A stretch of DNA of 64,000 bases from Mucilaginibacter straminoryzae (GCF_022953055.1 NZ_JALJEJ010000002.1:778692-842691); one strand, 5' to 3'; shown: positions 9,345-18,054, counted from the first letter of the stretch. Notes: a model not told the origin generated them from the sequence alone. Made by a program: numbers and translations.

Positions 9345-9651
9345 AACTTAAATAATAGCGATTTGTATAAGTTTAAATCGGTATTTGTAAGTTAGAGAGA
9401 TACTAAAGTGGAAGCAATAGCACGAAGAAAAAAAATAAAATTAGAATTTTATTCTGAAATTTTTATTAAAAATGATATTTATTCTGATTTATATATAAAA
9501 AACAAAATAAAATAACTGAAGCTGTATACCAAATATGAAATTGGTATACGGTATATAAGCTATGCATGCATAGTATGAAGTGGAAATTCCGACGTAAAAA
9601 TGCCGATGCATCAGATTTTTGTCATTATTTTCATGACAAAGCTCCCTACTT
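9345..9651. promoter_or_regulatory. AT-rich leader/promoter region upstream of ilvD
   Basis: This 307-bp non-coding gap separates the ABC ATPase stop from ilvD. It is very AT-rich at 9420-9520 (poly-A/T tracts), holds the inverted repeat at 9524-9549, a 12-bp perfect palindrome TATGCATGCATA (9561-9572), and GTCAT-TATTTTC-ATGAC near 9621-9635. No clear -33/-7 promoter pair was identified. No leader peptide rich in Leu/Val/Ile codons was recognised. Confidence 0.5.
9524..9549. promoter_or_regulatory. operator-like inverted repeat upstream of ilvD
   Basis: Perfect 9-bp arms GTATACCAA and TTGGTATAC are separated by 8 bases, giving a 26-bp dyad typical of a dimeric regulator site. It lies 180 bp upstream of the ilvD start. 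The cognate regulator is unknown. Confidence 0.5.
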
Positions 9652-10650
9652 TTAATAAACCAAATAACGGGTAAGCTGGATATTCAGTTTCTTACCAACG
9701 GGATATTTATCCAACTCAAAATTCAACATTTTTAAAGTAACGTCGCCCTGGGTTAAAAACACTTCTTCAAACGCACCTTTAAATAAGGTATCGGTTACTT
9801 CCCACTTTTTTGGCGTAAAGCTATTAACCACTTTTATCCATTGCGGATAGATCACCACCTTACTGTAGTTGGTCCGGATGTTTAGCAGTTTAGCCTGTTC
9901 GCTGCTCACCACATTACAATTAGCCAGCAAACCTGCGGTATAGAAATTCTTGGGTTGATTATATACTTCTACCGGGTGCCCGGTTTCTACCAACTCGCCA
10001 TTTCGGAGTACCACTAATTCGTCGGCCATAGAAAGTACCTCTGTAGGGTCATGCGAAACAATCACTACCGTCAGCCCTTCCTCTTTCACTACCCGGCGGA
10101 TATCCTCCTGCAACCCTTCGCGAAAGCTGGTATCTACCTGGTTAAACGGTTCATCCAAAAACAAAACCTCCGGCTTTTTTACCAGGGCCCGGGCAATAGC
10201 CACGCGCTGCTTCTCGCCGCCGCTTAACAGGGTTACATTTTTTTCTGAAAGGTGCATCAGGTTCATTTGCTTCACGGCCTGCGCGGTCAGCTTTTGCTTC
10301 GCTACCAGATCTGTATTCGGCAGCAGAGAGGCAATGTTATCCCAGATACTGGCATGCGGATTCAAGTCGTTGGTATCCTGCGTTACCATTTTCATCTTAT
10401 CATGGCCGGGGATCAGCTTTTCTTCCGGCCCGATGATCCTCTCGCCTTTGAAGGTTACCTCGCCTTCCTGCGGCGATAATAACCCGTAAAGGATCCGCAG
10501 CAGCGTACTTTTGCCGCTACCGCTTTCGCCAATAATAGCGGTGATCTGCTTCGGCTTAATTTCCAGATCTACATAGCGTACGCCGGTGCCGTGTTTTCCC
10601 TGGAAGATTTTAGTAACCCCTGAAGCTTTTAAAAAAGGTGCTGCTGACAT
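9652..10650 (-). CDS. ABC transporter ATP-binding protein (PotA/FbpC-like)
   Basis: This 332-aa importer-type ATPase has Walker A G-E-S-G-S-G-K-S-T near residue 41, signature L-S-G-G-E-K-Q-R, Walker B V-L-F-L-D-E-P and H-loop V-S-H-D. The region after about residue 235 is a C-terminal extension resembling the regulatory/TOBE-type part of PotA/FbpC ATPases. No permease or binding-protein gene is adjacent, so the substrate is unknown. The start at ATG 10650 gives M-S-A-A-P-F-L-K-A-S. It ends a minus-strand cluster and is preceded by a terminator. Confidence 0.85.
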   Translation of the reverse strand: MSAAPFLKASGVTKIFQGKHGTGVRYVDLEIKPKQITAIIGESGSGKSTLLRILYGLLSPQEGEVTFKGERIIGPEEKLIPGHDKMKMVTQDTNDLNPHASIWDNIASLLPNTDLVAKQKLTAQAVKQMNLMHLSEKNVTLLSGGEKQRVAIARALVKKPEVLFLDEPFNQVDTSFREGLQEDIRRVVKEEGLTVVIVSHDPTEVLSMADELVVLRNGELVETGHPVEVYNQPKNFYTAGLLANCNVVSSEQAKLLNIRTNYSKVVIYPQWIKVVNSFTPKKWEVTDTLFKGAFEEVFLTQGDVTLKMLNFELDKYPVGKKLNIQLTRYLVY

Positions 10651-10674
10651 TCAGGCAAAGATACATAAAAACAA

Positions 10675-10693
10675 AGGCCGCAAAATGCGGCCT
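10675..10693 (-). terminator. rho-independent terminator after the barrel gene
   Basis: The hairpin AGGCCGCA-TTT-TGCGGCCT is followed on the minus strand by TTGTTTTTATG. It separates the sigma/anti-sigma/barrel operon from the ABC ATPase gene. Confidence 0.75.
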
Positions 10694-10721
10694 AAGCGAT
10701 ATGAATAGATTAAGAAAAATC

Positions 10722-11546
10722 TTAGAAACCAAACATAAACCCGAATGAAAAGTTTTTAAGGCCTTTTTGTGCCGGGCTGTTTTCAAACATATCGTTGAAG
10801 TAATATTTAGCGAACAAACCTGCACCACCGTACCCGATGCGGGCAAAAGCGCCATAGCGAAGTTTGGTAAAGTGGTAATCATCATTGAACTTTTGCTTAC
10901 CATTTTCTTCGCTGATCTGTTTAACGCGACCATTCAACAACAGACCAATATCCGGACCGGCTACGAAGTGGAAGCGTTTGCCCCTGCTATCTTCTTTAGA
11001 ACGGAAATCGAACGAAAGCGGGATGCGCAGGTAGCTGGATGAGAAACGGTTCTTTTCGTAATCGATATTATCCTGGCGGTATGTCAGCACCGGCTCATTA
11101 GGTAGTATGGTGATGTTATCACGAAGGCGGATATGTGTCCAGTCGAAACCACCTGAAAGGTAGATCTTGAATCCACTGGTGAAACGGTAACCAAATTGAA
11201 ACACATCAAAACCTACGTTACTGGTTTTCCAGCTTCTGTAGCGCAGGAACTGGTTATTCGGCGATAAGGTAAAGCTGCCATTATCAACCAGTGTTGCCAA
11301 ACCAATATCAAACCGGGCAAAAGTAAGGCCGAATGAGAAGCCGGGTGCTTTGCTATGCTGATGAATGGTGGTATCCCTGTGGCGATTAATGCTAAACTCT
11401 TTACGATCTTCATTATGGCCGAAGGAAATCTTAAACCCCTTTTTTTGGGTACTATCTGAAGTAGTTTTGGTTGAATCGGCTTTGCTTTGGGCAAAGGCGC
11501 CACTGGCTGCCGCACATACCAGCGCAGTGAATAATATACGTTTCAT
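10722..11546 (-). CDS. outer-membrane beta-barrel protein (PorT/OMP_b-brl type)
   Basis: 274 aa with a Sec signal peptide (M-K-R-I-L-F-T-A-L-V-C-A-A-A-S-G-A-F-A-Q). A charged/Thr-rich linker follows, then alternating hydrophobic/polar strands ending in F-S-F-G-F-M-F-G-F, an aromatic C-terminal strand as expected for an outer-membrane barrel. It is the third gene after an ECF sigma factor and its putative anti-sigma, so it is a likely target or sensor of that system. No enzymatic motif is seen. Confidence 0.7.
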   Translation of the reverse strand: MKRILFTALVCAAASGAFAQSKADSTKTTSDSTQKKGFKISFGHNEDRKEFSINRHRDTTIHQHSKAPGFSFGLTFARFDIGLATLVDNGSFTLSPNNQFLRYRSWKTSNVGFDVFQFGYRFTSGFKIYLSGGFDWTHIRLRDNITILPNEPVLTYRQDNIDYEKNRFSSSYLRIPLSFDFRSKEDSRGKRFHFVAGPDIGLLLNGRVKQISEENGKQKFNDDYHFTKLRYGAFARIGYGGAGLFAKYYFNDMFENSPAQKGLKNFSFGFMFGF

Positions 11547-11573
11547 AATTGTGTTGTATTTATGTTGGAGGAA

Positions 11574-12419
11574 TTATTTCTCTTTTTTTACTTTCACCAA
11601 CCCCAGGTTCACACCTGTGATCGTTGCTTCATCGTCGTCTGTATTGGTAAATTCTATCAGTTTATCCTGTCGTTTATCTACTTTGGCAACTACCACGTTA
11701 ATCAGGTCGCCAAAGCTGCGTATGCCATGCCTTTTAGTTTGCTTAGCCGTTTTTGTTTCATTCACCTGCGCAACCTGTACATTTTTCTTGCTGGTCGCAA
11801 AATCATCTGCTGTATTTACTTCAGGTTTCGCCGGGGCAAGTGGTTCATCAGGCACCACTGCTGTAGCTTGCTTTACCGGCTCGGCTGGTTGCGTTACAGC
11901 CGCCAGTTGCTGGTCCGATTGATCAGGTGTATCGTCGCGCTGTTGATCGACAGTTGTTTTCGGTTGCTGAACCTTCACTTTCGTTTCCTTAATAGCATGA
12001 GTCAGGCTTTTTGTTTTAACCGGAACGCTGTAAGCAATAGAAGCGCTCTTTGAATCTTCTGCTGCCTTGGCAACAGTTGTTTCCTGAGTTTGAATTTCCG
12101 GAGCTACCTGTTCTGTTGGCTGAGGCAACACATTTTTCAGCCCGTTTTCTTCATCCGTTTTAACACCACGATGAACATTCGTATGATTTGCTGCCTGGTA
12201 CTGATCCTGTTTATTGTCTTTCACCAGGAAGTATAGCCCGAATGCGCTTACCAGCACAACCGCTGCTGCGATACGGATAACAGGCATCAATGTCCTTTTT
12301 GATTTGGCGCCACCTATTTCAACGGTAATGCCTTTCCATACCCGCTCTGATGGCTCTACCTCGAAATCGGCAAGCTTCGAACGGAATAACTGGTCTATAT
12401 CTTTATCCTGCATATTCAT
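11574..12419 (-). CDS. putative anti-sigma factor, single-pass membrane protein
   Basis: 281 aa. The N-terminus (about 45 residues, D-K-D-I-D-Q-L-F-R-S-K-L-A-D-F-E-V-E-P-S-E-R-V-W) is the form common to Bacteroidetes ECF partner proteins. One TM helix follows (about residues 48-66, V-I-R-I-A-A-A-V-V-L-V-S-A-F-G-L-Y-F-L-V). The rest is a long, low-complexity Gln/Lys/Thr/Pro/Val-rich periplasmic region without recognised domains. It overlaps the sigma gene by 17 nt, implying translational coupling. The anti-sigma role is inferred from context. Confidence 0.7.
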   Translation of the reverse strand: MNMQDKDIDQLFRSKLADFEVEPSERVWKGITVEIGGAKSKRTLMPVIRIAAAVVLVSAFGLYFLVKDNKQDQYQAANHTNVHRGVKTDEENGLKNVLPQPTEQVAPEIQTQETTVAKAAEDSKSASIAYSVPVKTKSLTHAIKETKVKVQQPKTTVDQQRDDTPDQSDQQLAAVTQPAEPVKQATAVVPDEPLAPAKPEVNTADDFATSKKNVQVAQVNETKTAKQTKRHGIRSFGDLINVVVAKVDKRQDKLIEFTNTDDDEATITGVNLGLVKVKKEK

Positions 12420-12972
12420 ATTTTCTTCCTTCCATCTTAATAACCTGTTCTTTTAAAATTGCCCGCGCTCGCGAAAGCTGCGATTTTGAGGCTCCTTCTG
12501 TAATACCCATTATGTCTGCGATTTCTTTATGCGAATAGCCTTCAATCGCATAAAGGTTAAACACCATCCGGTAGCCGGGCGAAAGTTTTTGTATCAGCGC
12601 CATCAGATCCCTGGCATCCAGGTTGGCTGTTGCACTGGCATTTACAGCTTGTTCGGGTAACTCGTCCTGCTCTACCACCTGCATCATTTTGTGGTGCTTG
12701 CGGTAATACTCTATCGAGCTATGTACCATAATACGCCTTACCCACCCTTCGAAAGATCCCTCGCCGCGATAGTCGTTTATTTTCTGAAACACCCGCACAA
12801 AGCCATTCTGCAACATATCTTCAGCCTCCATTTTATCTACGGCGTAACGCATGCAAACACCCAGCATCTTACCCGCAAACTGCTTATAAAGCATTTCTTG
12901 TCCTTTCCGGCTTCCTGCCTTACAGTCCCTTATCAGGTCTTCGGTTGTAGGTTTATGTTTTAAAAACATCAT
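12403..12972 (-). CDS. ECF-type RNA polymerase sigma factor
   Basis: 189 aa. Region 2 is visible as A-E-D-M-L-Q-N-G-F-V-R-V-F and F-E-G-W-V-R-R-I-M-V-H. Region 4 is visible as L-S-P-G-Y-R-M-V-F-N-L-Y-A-I-E-G-Y-S-H-K-E-I-A and G-I-T-E-G-A-S-K-S-Q-L-S-R-A-R. It starts at ATG 12972 (a second ATG is immediately next). It is first in an operon with the anti-sigma and barrel genes. A candidate ECF-type promoter sits right at its start (12979-13010), suggesting autoregulation. Confidence 0.92.
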   Translation of the reverse strand: MMFLKHKPTTEDLIRDCKAGSRKGQEMLYKQFAGKMLGVCMRYAVDKMEAEDMLQNGFVRVFQKINDYRGEGSFEGWVRRIMVHSSIEYYRKHHKMMQVVEQDELPEQAVNASATANLDARDLMALIQKLSPGYRMVFNLYAIEGYSHKEIADIMGITEGASKSQLSRARAILKEQVIKMEGRKYEYAG

Positions 12973-12978
12973 TTGTAA

Positions 12979-13010
12979 GTAAGATGAAGGCCGGCCGAAA
13001 ATGGTTGCAA
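12979..13010 (-). promoter_or_regulatory. candidate ECF-type promoter of the sigma operon
   Basis: On the minus strand TTGCAACC (13010-13003), a 16-base spacer, then CATCTTAC (12986-12979). These resemble an AAC-containing ECF -35 and a TCT-type -10. The predicted transcription start falls almost on the ATG, implying a leaderless or very short-leader transcript. Assigned by pattern only. Confidence 0.4.
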
Positions 13011-13081
13011 GGATATTTAACTTTTTTTAACTTTTTCTAAAGATAGCGCGAACTATACTTTTTACGGGGTTATATTTACGC

Positions 13082-14371
13082 TTGATGAAAAAAATCCTGG
13101 TTATTCTTTTGAGCTTATTTGCGGCTTTTCAAGTACGAGCACAAGACAAAATTTACCTGCTGAAACCAGACCGCGTTTTCGATGGTGAGCAGATGCACCC
13201 AAATTGGGTGGTTCTGGTAAAAAGTAACCGCATTGAAGCTGCTGGTGAAGAAAGCAAAATTGCTGTACCAGCCGGTGCCGAGAAAATTGCCTTACAGGGT
13301 ACCACCCTGATGCCAGGAATGATAGAAGGCCACTCGCACTTATTCCTTCATCCTTACAATGAAGTAAGTTGGAACGACCAGGTACTGACCGAGAGCCGTG
13401 CCGAGCGTACCGCAAGGGCCACTGCTCATGCCGCAGCGACACTGATGGCAGGCTTTACCACCGCCCGCGACTTAGGTACCGAAGGCGCCTCTTATGATGA
13501 TGTGGGTTTGAAAGCTGCTATTGAAAAAGGTGTAGTCCCCGGCCCGCGTTTGTTGGTAGCCACCAAAGCGATAGTAGCTACAGGTAGCTACCAGCCAAAA
13601 AGTACGGTAACCGAAGCCATCATCCCTAAAGGTGCAGAAGAGGCCGACGGCGTAGAGGGAGTAACACACGCTGTTAGATCGCAGATTGGTTATGGCGCAG
13701 ACGTCATTAAACTTTACGCCGATTACCGTTGGGGACTAAACAAACACCCGGAACCGACCTTTAGCATTGAAGAGTTAAAAGCGGCGGTAGAAACGGCCCA
13801 TAACAGCTGACGTGAAGTGGTGGTACACTCTGCCACGACAGAAGGGATGCGACGGGCAATTATGGCCGGCGTAAATACCATAGAACACGGCGACGGCGGC
13901 ACACCGGAACTATTTAAGCTGATGAAAGAAAAAAGCATTGCCTTATGCCCCACCCTCGCTGCAACGGAATCTATACTAACCTATAAAGGCTGGAACAAGG
14001 GCTCAGGTGCTGAACCTGACGAGGTTAAACACAAGCATTATATTTTCCAGGAAGCGCTAAAAGCCGGGGTTACTATCTTAATGGGTGGGGATGTAGGCGT
14101 GTTCGCCCACGGGGAAAACGCTAAAGAAATGCTACTGATGGTAGAATACGGCATGAAACCGATAGATGTGCTCCGCTCGGCTACGGCTGTAAATGCCAAA
14201 GTATTTGGCCTGAACGAACTGGGCCAGGTAAAGCCGGGCTTTTTAGCCGACCTGGTAGCGGTAACGGGTGACCCTTCTCAGGATATTAAAGCAGTTAAAA
14301 ACGTAGAGTTAGTGATGAAAGATGGCGTATTGGTAAAGATCGATGGTATTTTAAACAGAATGGTGAAGTAA
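13082..14371 (+). pseudogene. amidohydrolase (imidazolonepropionase/prolidase-like) interrupted by in-frame TGA
   Basis: A secreted metal-dependent amidohydrolase read in a single frame of 429 codons, broken by TGA at 13808-13810 with no frame shift. The N-terminal part has a Sec signal (M-M-K-K-I-L-V-I-L-L-S-L-F-A-A-F) and the metal site E-G-H-S-H near residue 80. After the TGA the frame continues R-E-V-V-V-H-S-A-T, N-T-I-E-H-G-D and G-G-D-V-G, the remaining metal ligands. Homologues usually have Gly at this position (A-H-N-S-G-R), so GGA to TGA (or a sequencing error) is the simplest explanation. Selenocysteine is unlikely. If real, the N-terminal product lacks half the active site. Confidence 0.85.
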
Positions 14372-14389
14372 GCATTATCAGATTAAGCT

Positions 14390-14911
14390 ATGAATATTAA
14401 CCTTAACCCTTTTCCGGAATTAACAACAAAACGCCTGCTGTTGCGAAAGCTGGCACCACAAGATGCAGCTGAAATTTTCAGGCTGCGTTCTAACGAACAG
14501 GTGAACGCTTACCTCGATAGAGCCAGAGCCCAAACGATTGAGGATGCCCAAAACTTCATCCAAAAGATCGAGGCAATGCTTCGTCAGCAACACGGTGTCT
14601 ATTGGGCAATCACGCTAAAGGATAACCCCTCATTAATCGGCACGATCTGTTTCTTTGGATTTGATCAGAATAATGATAGGGCAGAAATCGGTTATGAATT
14701 GCTCCCTGAATATAATGGGAAAGGAATGATGCAGGAGGCTTTGATTGGGGTAGTTACTTATGGTTTTAATGTAATGGAGCTAAAAGCGATTGTTGCTGAA
14801 ACAAAAATTGACAATGCAAGTTCGATCAAACTTTTAGAACGAAGTGGGTTTGAGGTGGATGCTTCGTTCGAAGAAAGTGACTATAGGAAATATATCTTAA
14901 AGAATAGGTGA
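14390..14911 (+). CDS. GNAT family N-acetyltransferase (RimJ/RimL type)
   Basis: 173 aa. The N-terminal L-T-T-K-R-L-L-L-R-K-L and the acetyl-CoA loop region (G-Y-E-L-L-P-E-Y-N-G-K-G-M-M-Q-E-A-L) are characteristic, followed by A-I-V-A-E-T-K-I-D-N-A-S-S-I-K-L-L-E-R-S-G-F. It probably acetylates a protein N-terminus or small amine; the substrate cannot be told. It starts at ATG 14390, 18 bp after the interrupted amidohydrolase and on the same strand. Confidence 0.88.
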   Translation: MNINLNPFPELTTKRLLLRKLAPQDAAEIFRLRSNEQVNAYLDRARAQTIEDAQNFIQKIEAMLRQQHGVYWAITLKDNPSLIGTICFFGFDQNNDRAEIGYELLPEYNGKGMMQEALIGVVTYGFNVMELKAIVAETKIDNASSIKLLERSGFEVDASFEESDYRKYILKNR

Positions 14912-14919
14912 AACAAAAA

Positions 14920-15017
14920 AGACGCGAAGTATCGCGTCTCTACTCAAATGTCATCCTGAGCTTGTCGAAGGATCTGTATACTATTCCTTAAAAAAAAAGA
15001 CGCGAGGTTTCGCGTCT
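14920..15017. repeat. pair of GACGCGA hairpins flanking a CATCCTGAGC repeat
   Basis: Two near-identical hairpins, AGACGCGA-AGTA-TCGCGTCT (14920-14939) and AGACGCGA-GGTT-TCGCGTCT (14998-15017), each preceded by an A-run. Between them is a TGTCATCCTGAGCTTGTCGA element (14949-). They can serve as bidirectional terminators between the convergent acetyltransferase and hemJ genes. Confidence 0.7.
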
Positions 15018-15049
15018 CTACAATTCACTGGTCTCTGTTTCTAAGCCAG

Positions 15050-15595
15050 CTATTTTTTCCCTTTCAACCGGTAATACTTATAGATCTTCACCGCCGACAT
15101 CAGGATCATTGAAAAAGCAACAATGCCCAACACACCGAAGATCCAGTTAATGGCGCTTTTGAGTACCACCAGGAAAACAATAGCAAAAAGGAAAATAGTA
15201 GCTACTTCGTTCCAGATACGCAGCTGGGTGGAAGTCCACTTATAAACGCCGTTACGCATTTGCTTCATGATACGCTGACAGATGTAATGGTACACCACCA
15301 GTCCGAGCACGAAAGTTAATTTAACGTGCATCCAGCCTTGTTTTAGCCAGGCGGGCATCAGAAAAAGCATCCAGATACCGAAGATCAGCGTCAAAAACAT
15401 TGCAGGCGTAGAGATAATGTTCATCAGCTTGCGCTCCATGATCTCAAACTGATCCGACAGTACCTTTCGCTCCGTTTCCGGACGCTCCTGCGCTTCTACA
15501 TGGTACACAAAAAGGCGCACAATATAGAACAGCCCCGCCATCCAACTAACGACGAAGATGATATGTAGTGCCTTTATGTAATTGTAGTATTCCAT
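15050..15595 (-). CDS. hemJ: protoporphyrinogen IX oxidase, HemJ type
   Basis: An integral membrane protein of 181 aa with about four or five TM helices. It has N-terminal Y-I-K-A-L-H-I-I-F-V-V-S-W-M-A-G-L-F-Y with the conserved His, then W-M-H-V-K-L and Y-H. This matches the HemJ/UPF0093 family, which oxidises protoporphyrinogen IX to protoporphyrin IX, the penultimate step of heme synthesis. Start chosen at ATG 15595 (M-E-Y-Y-N-Y-I-K). An upstream ATG at 15661 would translate 22 residues of repeat DNA. It lies downstream of hemE across an 876-bp repeat array. Confidence 0.88.
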   Translation of the reverse strand: MEYYNYIKALHIIFVVSWMAGLFYIVRLFVYHVEAQERPETERKVLSDQFEIMERKLMNIISTPAMFLTLIFGIWMLFLMPAWLKQGWMHVKLTFVLGLVVYHYICQRIMKQMRNGVYKWTSTQLRIWNEVATIFLFAIVFLVVLKSAINWIFGVLGIVAFSMILMSAVKIYKYYRLKGKK

Positions 15596-16471
15596 ATATT
15601 CTTTAATAGCATAGCGAGGAGCGTAACGAAGCAATCTTGACCTCTCCCCAGCCCTCTCCAAAGGAGAGGGAGTTTACAGCCTCCCCTTTGGGAGATTTAG
15701 AGGGGTTGAGATTGCCACGACACTTCGTGCCTCGCAATTAACATATTACTTATTTTGATGACCGTTTTAAGCTACGCCGAAAATGTCATCCTGAGCTTGT
15801 CGAAGGATTGTTTAATATCCCAATAATCCCTTTAACAAAAATCAATATTTTAAAGCTGTCATTTCGAGACGCCAACGGCGGAGAGAAATCTTCTTCACCC
15901 GACAAAGCCTAAAGAAGAAGATCTCTCACGTTCGTTCGAGATGACATAAAAACTGAATGTCATTGCGAGGAGTGTAACGACGAAGCAATCTTGGCCTCTC
16001 CCCAGCCCTCTACAGAGGGGCGGGAGTTCTAAGCCCCATTGGTAGGGACTTAGATTGCCACGGCACTTTGTGTCTCGCAATGACAATATTACTTATTTTA
16101 ATGACCGCTTTAAGCTATGCCGAAAATGTCGTCCTGAGCTTGTCGAAGGATTGTTCAGTATGTTAATAATCCTTTTAACAAGATCAGGGTGCTAATAATC
16201 AATATTTCAAAACTGTCATTTCGAGACGCCAACGGCGGAGAGAAATCTTCTTCATTTGACAAAGCACCGGGAAGAAGATCTCTCACGTTCGTTCGAGATG
16301 ACATAAAAACTGAGTGTCATTGCGAGGAGTGTACCGACGAAGCAATCTTCTTACCTCCCTCCCCGCTCCAGAGGAGGGAGTTTAAAGTCCCATTTGTAGG
16401 GGCTAAGATTGCCACAACACTTCGTGTCTCGCAATGACCATCCTATTGTTCCCCCTTCAGGGGGTTAGGGG
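15596..16471. repeat. tandem array of composite palindromic repeats (period about 350 bp, 2.3 copies)
   Basis: The unit is A-B-C. A: nested palindrome with outer arms GTCATTGCGAGGAGTGTAAC and CTCGCAATGAC enclosing a type 1 element. B: TGTCATCCTGAGCTTGTCGA. C: palindrome TGTCATTTCGAGACGCC..GTTCGAGATGACA. Copies: A1 15614-15739, B1 about 15785-15810, C1 about 15858-15946; A2 15959-16084, B2 about 16128-16153, C2 about 16216-16304; A3 16316-16440. The spacers between elements also match (for example ACTTATTTT.ATGACCG), so the block was duplicated as a unit. No gene is seen here. Confidence 0.85.
16449..16471. repeat. type 1 palindromic repeat abutting hemE stop
   Basis: TTCCCCCTTCAGGGGGTTAGGGG. 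On the minus strand the hemE stop TAA is followed directly by CCCCTAACCCCCTG, the same junction type as at ilvN, leuB and ilvB. Confidence 0.75.
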
Positions 16472-17497
16472 TTAGTACCTGTATTCTTTTATCACCTCTA
16501 CGGCGTACTTCACGTTATCAAACGGGATATCCGGCATAATACCGTGGCCAAGGTTAAAGATATAACCACTCTGGCCGCGCATGCTGTCAAACAAGCGATG
16601 GATACGCTCTTTGATCACCTTTTTATCTGCATACAAAATGTGCGGATCCAGGTTACCCTGTACCGCTATACCTTGCGGTAAACGTTTCTTCATATCGGCA
16701 AGATCAACGTTCCAGTCGATCGAAATTACATCCGGTTTAGCTTCGGCCATCAATGGCGCAAATACCGAACTTCCTTTACAGAAAGAAATCACCGGGATAT
16801 CTGTACGATTCAAATTGCTGATAATTTCAGCTATATAACGGTGCGAAAACTCTTTATAATCGTCCCACGCCAAAGCCTGCGCCCAGCTATCAAAAATCTG
16901 GACAGCATTCACGCCGGCTTCAATCTGCAGATTAAGGTATCCTGCGGTTACCTTTGCAATTTTAGCCAGTAATTGATGCGCTAGCTCTGGTTCGTTATGC
17001 AGCATTAATTTGGTCAGCTTAAAATCGCGGGATGAACCACCTTCAACCAAATAGCTCATTACGGTAAATGGAGCACCTGCAAAACCGATTAGCGGGATTT
17101 TTCCATTTAAACGTTGTTGTATCACCTTTATCGCATCGGCAACATATTGCAATTTGTGAACCACGTCAGTATCTAAAGCATCCACATCTGCCTGGGTACG
17201 CACCGGATTGGCAAATTTAGGACCAACGCCCTGGGTAAAACTTAACTGACCGCCCATTGCTTCGCCTGTTACCAAGATGTCTGAGAACAAAATAGCTGCA
17301 TCGATATCCAATAAGTCCACAGGCAGCATCGTCACATCAGCGGCAATTTCAGGGGTTTTGCACATTTCCAGAAAGGAATACTTATTCTTAATATCCCAAT
17401 ACTCTTTCATAAAACGCCCCGCCTGGCGCATCATCCATACCGGCGGACGCTCTGTCTGTTCTGAAAATGCGGCTTTAGTAAATAATGAATCTTTCAT
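16472..17497 (-). CDS. hemE: uroporphyrinogen decarboxylase
   Basis: This decarboxylates the four acetate side chains of uroporphyrinogen III to coproporphyrinogen III. 341 aa. The N-terminal signature R-P-P-V-W-M-M-R-Q-A-G-R and the catalytic Asp region (F-S-D-I-L-V) are present, plus F-A-G-A-P-F-T-V and the C-terminal N-L-G-H-G-I-M-P-D. It starts at ATG 17497, 26 bp after the TPR protein stop, as the penultimate gene of the heme cluster. Confidence 0.97.
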   Translation of the reverse strand: MKDSLFTKAAFSEQTERPPVWMMRQAGRFMKEYWDIKNKYSFLEMCKTPEIAADVTMLPVDLLDIDAAILFSDILVTGEAMGGQLSFTQGVGPKFANPVRTQADVDALDTDVVHKLQYVADAIKVIQQRLNGKIPLIGFAGAPFTVMSYLVEGGSSRDFKLTKLMLHNEPELAHQLLAKIAKVTAGYLNLQIEAGVNAVQIFDSWAQALAWDDYKEFSHRYIAEIISNLNRTDIPVISFCKGSSVFAPLMAEAKPDVISIDWNVDLADMKKRLPQGIAVQGNLDPHILYADKKVIKERIHRLFDSMRGQSGYIFNLGHGIMPDIPFDNVKYAVEVIKEYRY

Positions 17498-17523
17498 AAA
17501 AAATGGCTGTTTTAATGCAGCCT

Positions 17524-18054
17524 TTATTTGGTTTGGTGATTTTTAAGTTCTTTATCCAGACGTTCCAATACGCTTTTCATCTTGGCAGTAGTTTTATCAT
17601 AATGCTTATGAGCAAGCACCAGGTACACCCCGGCCTTCTCATAATTATGCTGCCTGATGCTGATATTCGCTACATGGGCCAGCGCCGCTACGTGATCATT
17701 TACAGAACGTAACGGATATTGTGCCGCTACCTCGTAATGCCTTTCAGCAGCATCATAATCCTGCCGCTGCAGGTTGATACCCCCCATCATAAATTCATAA
17801 AACCCTCGGCGCTTCTTACTCAGCAAATCCGGCTTGTTGATGGTCTTTAACAATTGTTCTGCCTTGTCGTAATTCTTGTCATGAAAATGTTTAGCGGCAA
17901 TCACAATCGGGCCTTCTTTAAAGTAACCCCAGATCAACAACGCCGAAAACATTAACGCGACACCCGCCAACTGATAAACCTGCTCGTACACAAAAAATGC
18001 GAGCATCAACACAAAAATCCCTGCTATGATCAGCCTGGCCTGGTTAGTTAACAT
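17524..18054 (-). CDS. small membrane protein with TPR-like repeats
   Basis: 176 aa. Two adjacent N-terminal TM helices (about residues 7-24 and 28-44) are followed by a charged helical region with TPR-like units (H-F-H-D-K-N-Y-D-K-A-E-Q-L-L; D-Y-D-A-A-E-R-H-Y-E-V-A; H-N-Y-E-K-A-G-V-Y-L-V-L-A-H). It starts at ATG 18054 in a TAATG overlap with the response-regulator stop, so it is translationally coupled to the two-component system. The specific function is unknown; it may be a scaffold or accessory of the signalling pair. Confidence 0.75.
   Translation of the reverse strand: MLTNQARLIIAGIFVLMLAFFVYEQVYQLAGVALMFSALLIWGYFKEGPIVIAAKHFHDKNYDKAEQLLKTINKPDLLSKKRRGFYEFMMGGINLQRQDYDAAERHYEVAAQYPLRSVNDHVAALAHVANISIRQHNYEKAGVYLVLAHKHYDKTTAKMKSVLERLDKELKNHQTK

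Noticed and set aside
13808..13810. Selenocysteine at the amidohydrolase TGA
   Set aside because: The usual residue there is glycine rather than cysteine, and no SECIS-like structure was recognised nearby.
15596..15661. Longer hemJ start (ATG 15661)
   Set aside because: The extra 22 residues are translated from repeat DNA and lack similarity to HemJ; ATG 15595 gives the family N-terminus.
15596..16471. CRISPR array
   Set aside because: Repeats are palindromic, of several families, about 350 bp apart, with conserved rather than unique spacers, and no cas genes are present.
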